A DNA stretch of 62,492 nucleotides from Folioceros fuciformis (lineage: Eukaryota > Anthocerotophyta > Anthocerotopsida > Anthocerotales): the NCBI GenBank assembly GCA_049999805.1, contig JBNGIO010006342.1, forward strand, positions 467,449-529,940, read 5' to 3'. Both the position numbers and the translations under genes were made by a program. Below the pieces are notes generated by a model, which had not been told where the DNA came from, ran no database searches, and saw only the letters and a program-made list of their open reading frames with translations. This document shows, in pieces, positions 32,913 to 44,828 of the stretch (the stretch's first letter is position 1; every line of letters begins with the position of its first letter).

Positions 32913-35900
32913 TTAGAGCAGGGGAAAATGGACGAAAAGCGCGAGATGAGACACGAATGTGGGTGTGGGAATATGGAACCTGTCGTGGGTCACTGTCAGG
33001 CAGTAGTCCACGTATGATGGAGAAAAGGTGGAGAAGTTGCGCTCCACGATCCTCACCACCTCCTGTGCGAGGGATACGCTCTCCACTGCATCCCACACCT
33101 CCAAAATTTGGATAAGTTCGTCGCCCACCTGTTCGATGCCGATGGTCCACACCACATGGAAGTTCTCTCCCTCCAATACCCACACAGGTTTGGAGGAAGT
33201 CGGGTAAGACACCAGGGACGCTGGCCTGAGGCCCTTGGCCAATCGTAGAATGTCACCAATTACTTGCTCGTACGCATGCGAGGCAAGTCGATCCAGTTTC
33301 AATTTCACCTCCTGGCTCCAGAAAATCTACAAGCCATAAGCGAGTCATTACAATACACAAGAAAGCGTGAGACGCCCGAAACAACAAACAAGACCCGTAT
33401 GTGTACCTTCCACCTAGCACTCTTGGAGAGCTCTTCAAAGGGCAGCTTCCTTACTGGAGCTTCGTTTGTCTGCCCGACGTCCTGCGTGCTGTCCACATCT
33501 GAACTCTCGGTGCTTTCCGATTCTGACCTATCCGTGCTGTTCGACTCTAGACTGTGTGTGCTGTCCTCCTCTAAACTCTGCGTGCTGTCCGGCTCAAAAC
33601 TCTGCAAGCCGTCTAGCTCTGAACTCCGCGTGCCGTCCGGCTCTGAACTCCGCGTGCCGCCCGGCTCTGAACTCCGCGTGCTCTCCGGCTCTGAACTCCG
33701 CGTGCTCTCCGGCTCTGAACTCCGCGTGCTCTCCCGCTCTGAACTCCGCGTGCTCTCCGGCTCTAGACTCTGCGTGCTCTCCACCTCCGAGCCGTGCGTG
33801 CTTCCCACCTCTGAACTCTTAGAGCTGCCCACTTCCGAAATTCGACAGACTTCCACTTCCGAGCAAGTGGGAGTCCGAGGCCTATATATTCTTTTCGACT
33901 TCAGCGCCTCCGTCTTTGCTCTGCTTGCTGCGGCTTCCAATCTGTTAGTCGGAGCTTCTAACCTGCTTGCTCCCTTACTCTCCTCTGGCCAATCATAATC
34001 ACAGAAACAGCCCCTGGCTCTAGCGTTCTTTAGTAGTCTCCACCACAATCTATCAGCAGCTTCCAGCGTATCTGCGTTCCCGACGATCCAGAGACAGTAT
34101 CTGCATACCAAGGGGACGAAGTTAGCACTGGTAATCTATATGTTTCATGCGTCAGCTTCCAAGATCGCTATAACATGAGCTCTGGTTGGCTTAAAACACG
34201 CACCTTGCACGAGTTAGTGCCACGTTCAGCCTCCGATGGTCGTTTAGAAATCCAATATGCCTCCCCCTGTTGGCTCGAACTGTCGAAAAGATGATGACAT
34301 CTTTCTCCCCTCCTTGAAATCCATCGACTGTGTTTACTTCCACATGTTGCCCTTGCCCGCTCGTCGACTTAAGCTGTTTCTTCAGACAATCCACTTGCCC
34401 AGAATATGGAGATATTACACCAACACTCAACCTTGAAGTGTCTTTCCCTGTCGTCAAAGAGTTCCGTGTTATGAGACAAGTTTTCCGGACTGAAGAAAGG
34501 CATCAATGACGCGATGAGTGGCTCACCAGTCTGCAGCAAATGAACTAATTTGACAATCGCCGCAACCTCCTTATAGTTGATTCTGCTTGTGGTATTTGGG
34601 GCTTCGTCTTCAACTCCGTCCTTGACATTCAAAAACATATAAGGACCATATAATTGCAACGGCTTTCGATAGTCCGACTTGCTAACGTTTGGGCCGTTGC
34701 GAAGGAGGCCATTATAAAAAGTCGCATTTGGGAAGGAACAAATATCTGGATGCATCCTGTATTGGATGTCTAGCAAGTGGCATGGTTGATCCTTCCTCAA
34801 CTTCAGCAACCGTTCAAAGAGGCTTCGTCCATAGCCGCAATTTTCAGCAAGCTGCGTTTTTGAAAGGACAGATGCAATTAGAGAATGCTAGAAAACGGAC
34901 AAACATGCATTATCATCCACCATGCAGCTAAGTTTGTCGAGAAGCATTCTGTTAAGTCAGCCTAGCTCGGGGCAGATTTCAGTCAGGATACCGTAGGTAC
35001 TTCACCAAACCACGAACACCATTACCTTACCTTGCTCACGACCGTCGAGGGAAGTTGTTGATGATCTCCTACCAATATCAACTGCTTTAATCCTCCCAGC
35101 TGGGACACAATTGCTGTTTCCGCTTCAACAAGCTGAGCCGCCTCATCAACTATGACACAATCATACGGCGCTCCTTGCTTGACACACCTAAGACCTGCTG
35201 AAGACACGGTGCAAAAAATGATTCTGGCGTGCCTGACACACTCTAATTCCCAAAAATCCTCCAGATGAACATCGGTATCCGTCAGCCTTTTCTCGTGCAA
35301 GAAAGGGTTAAAGGACCCAGGGATATCATGTAAACACTTGCAGAAGTGCTTTGTCATGTCAGTGAAGTTGCTTACGATCTCATATGAGGTCTTCCTGTCC
35401 TTCTCAGACAGATTCTCCAAGGGAGGAAGCTTCATAATATCGTCTAGAGTCTCATAAGCATCCCATAAAATCTGCCGAGCACTATTGGACAGGTAATATG
35501 ACGGCAAGTCATGCAGTATGACCTCTGTTGCTGTCATCATCTCGGGTGCCAGTCCCTCCATATCATTTTTGACAGAATCCATGTAACTAAACCTTTCAGC
35601 CTCTGTGCGGAACTTCCTCATCTGCAAAGTCAGGAAACTGCATTGCAAGAGCTGAAGCATCTTCTGCTTTGCTTTATCAAACCTGGATAAGGCAGGAATC
35701 AAACGCTCACTCCGGGCAGGAACAAATAAGGATTCCAAGAGAGTGCCCCCAACAGGAAGTCTGTCCTTGTTACCTACCATAGCTATATCTCCTAAGTGAA
35801 ATGGAGAACAAAGCCTTCTATTACCACCTATGCTCAAACTGGTACTGAAATGCGCAAACTGAGTCGGCTGTTGTGCCTGGCGAGAAGTCACGATGCTGGT

Positions 35901-37292
35901 CCCAACGAACTTAAAAAACTCTAGAAGTCTGCTAGCAAGTTCACTTACAGCTTTGTTAGTGGGTGCACAAACTAAAGTACGAAAAGGAGTTTCATCATCG
36001 GCGTCTCCTGGATCTAAAGAGCCAAGAATAGAAAGCAGGGAGATGATTGTCGAAGTCTTCCCGGTTCCAGGGGGGCCCTGGATGATTTTTATCTGGGGCC
36101 TCAGAGGTCCAGCCACTGGGCCCTGGAGCAGGTTAAAAACTGTGCTTCTTATAGCATGGGTTTGAGATTCATTCAGCTTTCGATGATCAAAGCAGTAGCT
36201 CTCAATCTCTGAGTGCGGGAAGCGATTTGCAGATATCTGCAAGGCGAATATATAATAAGACCATCTGTTCAGAGGATGAATTCAAACCACCGTATTTTCA
36301 ATGTAGGGGTACATCGGGTTACCTGTGGCGTGTAGCGTCCGCAGATCAACACCTCCTCAATAACTTGCAGCGAACGCTCAAGAACGGCCAAATAAGCAAT
36401 TGGAGGCCTCAGAGCCTCCCATATTCTCACAAACGTAGTGAAGCTTGTGCCGAGATGGATTGCAAACCATTGAGACTTGTTGCGGATGCAACTTGTCAAA
36501 GCTTGCGCAAACCCACTCCTCTTCTCCGTATAGACTGTAGCCCAAAGCCGTGAATCTGTTCGATCCCACCTGTGCTTCAGCACTCCTAAAGCATAGTGGC
36601 ACGCAGTGTGTGTCCATCCTCTATTGGCCAAGTACTTTGGTGCTACATTGGAAATTAGGACAATATCCGAGCCCAAAAATTCCTCAAGAACAGAACCACT
36701 AATACTTCGAGATCTGCATTCTTGAATTTCACAAGCGCGAATGTGGAGGCTGACTACATCAGGGTTAGCCTTCGGAATGTCGCACTTTTTGAAGGTGAAG
36801 TTCCCGGGGAACTTTGGTGTCACAGATTCCTCCACTTTCAGAATCTTGATAGACAAATATGGTGATCCAGGTACCCTCAGGAAGCCTTTGCACAGTTCAG
36901 CTCGAATTTCTTCTATCATCGGCGCCTGGAAGGTGCTCAAATATTTCCCCACTGAGTCATACTCAAAAGGTATGTCCGTGACCTACAGCCAAGACTAGCT
37001 TCATGTAAGCAAAAAGCAGCCACTGATTTGACGGTTGTCGTAGAGAGACCACAAAGTCCGCCCTGCCTACAAGGACCCCCCATTTCCGGCAGAACAAACT
37101 CACCTTACCAGAAAAGTACTCATCGTTCAGCAAGTCCTCGATTTTCCACCTCAGCACCTGGTTCAACAAAGCATGTTTCTGAACTATTGTATGAGTTTTC
37201 CTCAGAAATGCGATGGACGCGGCACAGTCTCTGTAGTCCTGCTCGGTTTTCTGCTGGTTTGAAATAGGTGGCTGCGCCGGAAAAACGCCCAT
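32913..37292 (-). CDS. SEN1/UPF1-like superfamily 1 helicase (plant AAA_11/AAA_12 type)
   Basis: A predicted ATP-dependent RNA/DNA helicase of the plant SEN1-like group. Seven exons: 37292-37104, 36982-36323, 36236-35031, 34851-34527, 34447-34204, 34100-33407, 33326-32913, about 1243 aa with consistent phases. Motifs in order: 'NESQTHAI' (Q-like), Walker A 'GPPGTGKT', Walker B 'VDEAAQ', 'VGDHQQLPS', 'QYRMHP', '[13 protein letters not shown]', 'LNVALTRAR'. The following '[11 protein letters not shown]' and a C-terminal segment around '[14 protein letters not shown]...ILEVWD' are typical of these plant proteins. Exon 6 carries about 15 octapeptide repeats. The start is the first in-frame ATG (37292); an earlier exon is possible. 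Next gene downstream is the DOG1-like gene, same strand. Confidence 0.92.
33478..33838 (-). repeat. 24-bp coding minisatellite in the helicase
   Basis: About 15 units of 24 bp encode degenerate octapeptides of ESTRSSEP type. Central units are nearly identical; units toward both ends are progressively diverged. The length keeps the frame. It lies between the helicase core and the C-terminal domain, as a Ser/Glu-rich linker. Confidence 0.93.
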
Positions 37293-38636
37293 CCTTGCAG
37301 AAATAACGTACCCAAGCTCGTTCTGCAAGTCGAAACGGTCCCAACAACCCAGTCTGTGGGAATCAGGCCTACGTGCAGGCTGTAACTGGAAGGTCTCCCT
37401 CACAAGCTACACAAGCATTGCTGAATACGGAGAATCCTTCGGCATTCCAAATCCTCCATTCCAAACACATCGAAATCACTCGCCTTCACATGAGCGAAGT
37501 ACCGTACGGTACCGAGAATTCAGACGTCCAGCTTACGCCCGCATGCCAGATCACTGCTCGCCCTACCTGCCAGCTTCAACCTTCACAGACCCAGCGCCAC
37601 ACCAAGGAATAATAATCAACATCCAAGCCCACTACCGGCGACTTCTGACGCCGACTGGAAGCACGACACCAGGACAATTCCATTCGAAATAGGCAGCATG
37701 TTTCAACACACATGGAGTTGGGTCTCGTATTCTTCTAACCAGACCGACATAAGATCCACACGGAGCAGAGCATTTGCGGTGCAGAGGTCTCCTCACCGAA
37801 AGGAAAAACTCATGAGGGTGGCAACTCGCACCTTTCCGTCCAGAACATCCCCATTGTACAGGACCCCTCCGAGCCTCCAGAGCCGTCGTTGGGATACGTT
37901 TACACCTCCTGACGCCCTCCACAGGCCCGGAGCGCAGTAATGGCAGCAACTTGCAGTGACAAGATCATTGCTGCTCAGTTATGCAGAGAATTTTGTCTCC
38001 TTCACCGAATTTTCCAAGAAAAGTAGCGCTAACCATGCCACTTCCTCCGGGATGCCATGGGGCGCTGCGATGGCCCCGGGCGATGAAGCTTGACAGCCAG
38101 ATTCCGTCCGCCAGGATTGCGGCAACCCAAGAAGGCCGCCCCCTCTTTGCTTCCGTTCCCGCGAAGACGTTGTGCCACGGCGAAACTGGAAATAGCTCTC
38201 CATAATTGTTTTCTATGTTAATGGCTGTCTCCATAAATGCTCAGCGGAGGAGTATCGACATGGATTGAATGGACATGACGACCACCTTTATACACATGAA
38301 TGTAACTATATATGAATCGCAGAAGCTCCAGTACGGCTATTGCGAATTTCGAGAACGTTTCTTCTGACGACCTCAGTTCGTTCTCCTCAACAGGTTGCAT
38401 ACAGTGTGCGGGGTTGTGGAGGAAGAGCATAACGTGCCCAGTTCATGCTTCAGCTCAATGTAGGCACTAATCGTGTGACGGACTGGGAAGGGCCGTTAGG
38501 ATTGGGCTGGAAGTGCCAATCCCGATGGCTTCTATGGTACATCTCCAAGAGGGCAAACCCTAGAAATCACTGCAGTATTTGACCGTCGTCGTTGTCTAGC
38601 ACCGACTCCAACACCACTGACATGGAATGATTCATT
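37293..38636. other. Intergenic region upstream of the helicase
   Basis: Should hold the helicase promoter and 5' UTR and the SGR2-like 3' UTR. Frames here are short and lack recognisable domains. Confidence 0.5.
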
Positions 38637-41600
38637 TCAAGGAGTACCCGCCCTCTCTGCGTTTGCCATGGCTGCGACGAGCTCTTCTTTACCAAAAAAT
38701 GTAAAAGCCGCTTCATCCTCAGCGCCATCCAGGTCCCCTCGAGGAGTGCCGTCACCAGCAATGTCCGACGCAGGGTTTTCGTCAGGATAATCCCTGTAGA
38801 GGTGCTTGACAATGAAAAGCGCTGTGTCCTGATCCTGCCAGTACGCCCTGAACACCAGAGGCACATCAGGTGACGAAATTGCTCAGGTCAGCACCCACAC
38901 ACACACACAGGAGACGGCTAATCCATCTGCACATACGTGTGAGAGCTGATGGCTGCGATGTACTGATGTTCAAAAGTTGCGTCCTGCAAATCACAAGTAG
39001 TGCACGTCAGGATGGAGAGCCACGTGGCATTTGCTTCCATCTACTACAAGATGCAGGCAGTCGTCATGGCATGGTCGATGCAACTGCGGCACACCTGAAG
39101 CATATGATCAATCCGGCCGTGACGATCCCCTGTTAACATTTCCATCATTAAAGAGCCATACGTTGGCTTCACATCATCTGGATCGGAACCATCTGCAGAA
39201 ACAGAACCACAGTCAACATCAGACGATACAGGATCAAAAGAGCGGTAACTCAGAGCTGTCTTCCTCCCAGTGGTCGATCGGATACCTTTCTTTTCACCAG
39301 ATGGAGAAGAAAAGGCACTCGCCATTCGAGTCTGGAAAAGCAGAAAGCACCCATCAAGTAGAGTGAGAGTGAGAAGACAAACTTCTTCACAGGGCTGGTT
39401 ACAGCTAACCCAAGGGCAGTCGTGAAACTCACCCTCACAGATGTTATCGAGCTCACAATTGCCTTTGACTGAGCGGATAAGTTCTCTCCCAGCTCCTGAG
39501 GACATAATTGCACACATATCCTCAATCCACACGTCCCAACTTTTTATCGTCCACGCAGCACTGTAAGGTGTGAGTATGCGTGGAAAACCTGCATGCCAAT
39601 ATGTATACGCTTGCCTCCTTTATGATATGGTACAAAAACAGGTCTTCTGCTCACCAGCTCCTTGCAAACAAGAGGTTCAATCCTGCCTCAATCCACAATT
39701 ACGTAAGGTCCTTACGAGAGCTAGTTTTCCCTTCATTCAACTGGACCATGGTGCATAGAACATACCGGTAGGCAACAGGATCATACGGATGAAATATATT
39801 CATCAGTTGTCGACAAGCTGGGAGCTCTTCCTCAATAGTGTCATCTTCCCAGTATTCCTGTCCTTCCCCTGGATCACAAAAGCTGACTTCAGACTAATGC
39901 TCCTGGTAACCGTGAACAGCAAGGAGAGACTTGTGCGCCAAACTCAACTTGAAGCACTAGCTCAATCGAAATAAACGACACCTGTTCCTAGCCGAATATT
40001 TCTGAGAGACAAAAAGACACCCAGGGGTGATCCAACAGCGAAGAAGGTATCAACCTGCCAGCACGTTAGACATTAATCCTTAGGAAAGGCACAAAAGACA
40101 TTCAGCTTGGTGTTCACACCACCATCAGTGGTACAAGGCCCCCTTTCCCACCTCGAATTCCAACTTGGTGTATGAGATCTGAAAATCGTGCTTCCGTGAA
40201 CTTGAAAGAGAATCACTGTTAGTCAACTGGTCTCGCCTTCCACTGCTGCTGCCTTTTGGAGAATGCTTCGAATTTTGAAGCACCTCCTTTCTGTGATTCT
40301 CACTGTGATCCGCTCGGGACGACTGCACCTCGTCCTGAGACTTCTGTTCTAAAGCCCGAAGCTTTGCTTGAAGAGCACCTACCTGTCAAGATGATGTGGC
40401 CTTCCGTAAGCACTCCGTACATGGGAAGGGCCAACGCGCAGCAGCATCTCTGACACACCAAGATGTTCTACTAGAAACAGGGAAATGTCACCTGTTCTCT
40501 GAGACTCTCCAACTCTGAAAGACCCCCTTTGTTTAGCTCTACATCATGTTCTCCTGAGCCTAGGTCTATGCCTGTAGCCGGCAACTCTTCAATTTGTTGC
40601 GTGACAGTATCATGTTTCTTCTCATCTGAGACAGAGTTGTCCATCCCAGGAACAGATTCTGTTTTAGTAAGAGACTCCTTGAACTCCCTTGACGTGGCAG
40701 AAGTTACGTCTTGTAGAGGCAACGTGGAAACCGAATCACGTTGGTGACAGAGAATATCATAAGAAAGCACACTCCCCAGTGAATGGCCATAAATGGAAAT
40801 CTGAAAGCGCATAACACATTCAAAGTCATATCAGATAGCTGAGATGTTGCAACACATCATGCACTGAGTAATTTAACATCTACTTCACCTTGCCATCATA
40901 GAATGGATTCCTTTTGATGAATTTTCTGTAAAGCTTGTTTAGAGAGGATGAAACCTTTACACAATCACACCCAATTAGTCACAGATTGCAGAAATAGCTT
41001 GTCATACATTCAGGGCACATTCACGAGAGAGTGAAGTGTCTACCGAGTCGATTATGTCTTGACAAAAAACTGGGCTCATGTAGTATAACACATCATGTAC
41101 AGTGGCACTAAGCATCGTACGCAGTGCTCTAACGCCATCCAGGGTACAATTCTCCACCGCAGTTTCACCACGCAACTTCAACTCCCTCCGCCACTGCAGA
41201 GAGGTCACAAATCTCAGAAGAATTTCTTTGCACCAAACGTCTACAGTTTCCTTTCACCTTGTTAACTACAGACAAAACTACACCAGTCCGTATAAGTCTA
41301 AAACAGAAGTTACCTGGCAAGGTATAAACAAGACCCGCTGGGCATTTCGCTGGTGTGCAGTGAGATGTTGTTCTGCCATGGCAGCTGCAGTTCTTCGAAA
41401 TGTGCCCACGTCATCTACAAGGTTGGCCTTCTCTAGTCTTTGACCAATGCCATGCACCATAAATACAACATGTCGAACAGGAACCTGCAGAGTTGCATAG
41501 ACGACAGCATTGATCCAGTTCAAAACTGTTTTGTAAGTACAATGCATTACATGGTGTACCAACACGCGAGGTGCCACTGTATGATCAAAAGGACAAGGAA

Positions 41601-44078
41601 ATAAATTAGGGGGAGCCAACAAACCTCTGAGCAGTAGTCGTCCATATCCTCCTCCTTACGTTGAGCCTGCTCCTCCTGCAGATAGGAAACGTTCAAGTTT
41701 GAGATTCAGATTCTTTCCCAGTATCCAGAAAGGGAGGCCAGTTGCTGGTAGCAGGATTCAGGCTGCAACCGATATAGACAGACATATGTAGGAATTTGGG
41801 ACGTGAACAAATGTACATGCAGCATCGCTACACCCCCATGCACTACAATACAACACTGCATGGCCCCTCTATCAGTACAAAGCGTTTGGAAGGCCATTAT
41901 TCTGTACATCGGTGAGTACCTGGCTAGGCTGAGCAGCTTCAGACGGTGAAAATCCACGTCGCAGTTTGAATCCAGTTCCCCGTATTCCCAGGACAGAAGC
42001 CACACGAGTAGCATCAATAGACAGCACCGCTTCCCAAGTATCATCCTCTCCAAAAAACAGGGCATGGAGTCCCTGCAGGATATCAAACAAATGAGTAAAA
42101 GCTTCTAGTCAACATTTCACGCATCTATTAAATCCCACTTTGTTCTGTAAGTGACCTCTATTCGTCATTTCAGGACTCGACTGTTAAGTGGAATGTGGAA
42201 ATCCGAAAGAAACCCTGACAGACTGACCTGTGTGGAACTTTTCAGGTTCACCCGAGCAGCAAACTGCCCTGAAGGTTGGTAAGACCTCCTTCTCCACACC
42301 TGTTAAAGAAAACCATCTGCAAGCTCCTTCAGAATGGACATCAAATATCCTAAATCTAGGTGAATGCGGTCCATTTAACCAATGCAGGTGGGTGAAGTAT
42401 CAGCGCATGATTCACCTGGCTTGCATAGGCGGACTCAAGCTGCTCAGCTACATCTTCACGTAGTGGGAACCAATCAAGTCCAGTCCTACGAGCAAACCAA
42501 TGGCCTCGCAACACGCGCATGTTGTCTCCCCTCCAGTACACTGGTTTACATCGCCTCCTGAGTAAATCAACCTGTTGAAACACAGGTCTCACCATCATGC
42601 TACATTTGACGAGAACATAGCCAACTCTCAAATGCACGGAACGTCCATAGGCATGGGAGATATTATGCCGGCCAAAGCAATCAGGCCCTTGACCCAGTTT
42701 CTTAGTCATCCGCCTCACCAGAGGAGAAATCCAACCTACAATGAAAAATGGTCCAAGGTGCTCAGTATCAAGAACAGTCTGCCTACCTCATGGAGTCCAC
42801 CTTTGACCAGCACTCCCACATTCTCCTCTTCATCTTGTAGTAGGCCTTCACGTTTGGGTGAAAAAGAATCTTTTCCATGGCCATAAGCAAGGGACCTCTC
42901 AGAAGATTCAGCAGGGGGCGACAGATCTCCAGGGCCTTCCACATGTGATATTACACCCGCAGCAGAGGGACCTTCACTACATTCCGCATATTCCTTCCAC
43001 CATGCTGATACCAGCTCTTCTTCCCGCTAAAACATGTGCATAATCAACATAAGCACATTGCCTTTCGCTCAATAGCTTCACACAAATTGTGAAAGAGGAA
43101 ATCTGCAAGGGAAGGCATCATTTAAAAACTAACCTGGAGGAAAGCTGCCTCAAGGGATAGAGAATCACGCTTGCTGAAGCGCAAGTACTCTGCTTTCCCC
43201 ACCACGTCTGTTGCTGGTACTTTCGCTGCAACGTCTGCAACCCAGACCCTATCCCCATCATACATCATTCCATCATACCCCAACTTAATTGACAGAACCG
43301 GACAGAAAAGGAAGTGGCCAAAATGTAGCTCGCCTAGAAAGACAGAGCTTAAAGACCTCTGACACTCGTATCACCTAGATGGTCCCTGTCTGGTCAGCAA
43401 AGTGACGTCCAGGCAACAGACTCATGTAGCTAGAAACGAAAATCTTGCAGTCTCAAGACTGCCATGCTTACAGGTTCCAGCTCACAATTCACAATCTGTC
43501 TACTCTGCAGCTCATACAACATAAAAAATTTCCTTACAACAGAGATGTAGAAGACTAAACTCTGCAACCTCCTCCTGCTCCTACGATCCGAAGAATTCAA
43601 AGGTCTACAATTTAACCTAAATTTGAAAGCCACCGCGCATAGGAAATGCGCAGAAACGAGCACCACGCGGGGCCATTCTAAACTAGTGCAATCACAAGAT
43701 AAAGGAAGCAGAAGTACCATTACGGTCTAGGCGAGCTTTGGAGAAGTACCATCGCACTTCCGCTCCATCCGAAGGGCTCTTGGTCACAGGACGATATTTC
43801 GCAAACATTGGAGACGAAAATGACTGGCTGCCGCTAGCAAGATCCTCATTTCCCAAGTTTGAAGCGGATGCAGATGAGGAAATCGGTGGAGAGTGACTGA
43901 ACGACAATTTTTCACCGCCTTGGGACTGCTTCTCTCCGGAGGTCGACGGGGAATTGAGAGCAGCAGGACTCGAAGGCGCAGACTCTGGTGTGGCGCTCTG
44001 CACCGAATCCTTACCCGTATCACCTTCCACAGGTGGCACGGGCGAATCCACCAATTTTTCGTCAGAATTGTCCGCCAT
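38637..44078 (-). CDS. SGR2: SGR2-like DDHD-domain phospholipase (19 exons)
   Basis: Member of the phosphatidic-acid-preferring phospholipase A1 family; the Arabidopsis member SHOOT GRAVITROPISM 2 acts at the vacuolar membrane. I could place 19 exons: 44078-43718, 43234-43134, 43026-42787, 42571-42416, 42299-42228, 42072-41920, 41675-41625, 41484-41314, 41193-41044, 40954-40889, 40800-40492, 40382-40152, 40054-39982, 39868-39766, 39682-39589, 39495-39433, 39331-39095, 38983-38937, 38847-38637. All are GT-AG and in phase, 962 aa (Arabidopsis about 930). Landmarks: 'SPSDGAEVRWYFSKA', 'VYWRGDNMRVLRGHWFARR', 'VVFMVHGIGQ', lipase box 'YGHSLGSVLSYDIL', 'TFFAVGSPLGVF', DDHD region 'YGSLMMEMLTGDRHGRIDHM' and 'YWQDQDTALFIVKHLYRD'. 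A Ser-rich N-terminus and a coiled-coil-like insert (exons 11-12) are as in the family. No damage seen. Confidence 0.95.
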
Positions 44079-44828
44079 AGCACACGATAAAGTGGAGCTG
44101 CCTCAAGAAAGACCTACCACTCCAGGGCATTCACACCATAGGACACTTCAAGTCCTCGCTCAGTCCCGGTGCCAACCATCCCGGGAGATGCCCCCCCATC
44201 ACCGCAATAAGTCTAGCATAGACTCGCATGTACAAGTGCCCAGAACAAGACAAGTGAACAAAATACGGCTACGTGGGTCCTTTTCCCACATAAACGCAAC
44301 ACGGTGGCTTCTCGCCCCGGAAACAACCCGGTCCTTCGCGACAGAATTCACAGCCCGTCCGAAAGGAAGAGATTGCAGGACACGCAGCTGTGGGAGGAAT
44401 AAAGAATATCCAAGTCTACACAGCCCTCGTGTGAGTGCTGGTTTCCGATGCAGGCTTCTGCTGGAAACAGGCGTCAGGTTGAGCAGAACATAAGTGCAAC
44501 ATCCGTCGTGCCAAGTGTCGAGGTAACATGAGCCTGCCCCTTTTCATCAGATAGTGCAGCCTGCTGTCTTTTACTCCGGCAGCTGCAAAGAAAAATCAGC
44601 TGTGTGGGCAGCGTCAGGAATAAGAAACCCACAGCGAAAAAATCCGGTGCTACCGCAACGAACGTCACCCACATTCCACAGCTACCTCAGCGCACGAGAC
44701 GAGCCCGAGGTTGCCTCATTTCCGAATGACTCCTCTTGTGTCACACGCCTCATGGGTGGCGGAGTACTTTGGTGAGCGGTGACTGTTGCGGGTAAATGGC
44801 GGAGTGACGCACTGGTAGGTTCTGACTG
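44079..44828. other. Intergenic region upstream of SGR2-like gene
   Basis: Holds the SGR2-like promoter and 5' UTR and the 3' flank of the HARBI1-like gene. No gene recognised. Confidence 0.5.

Noticed and set aside
37293-37403. Extended N-terminus for the helicase to 37403
   Set aside because: That position is a GTG, not ATG; the first in-frame ATG is 37292.
39433-39589. Alternative SGR2 exon starting at 39520
   Set aside because: It gives the wrong phase for the next exon; a start at 39495 aligns residue by residue with the family and keeps phase.
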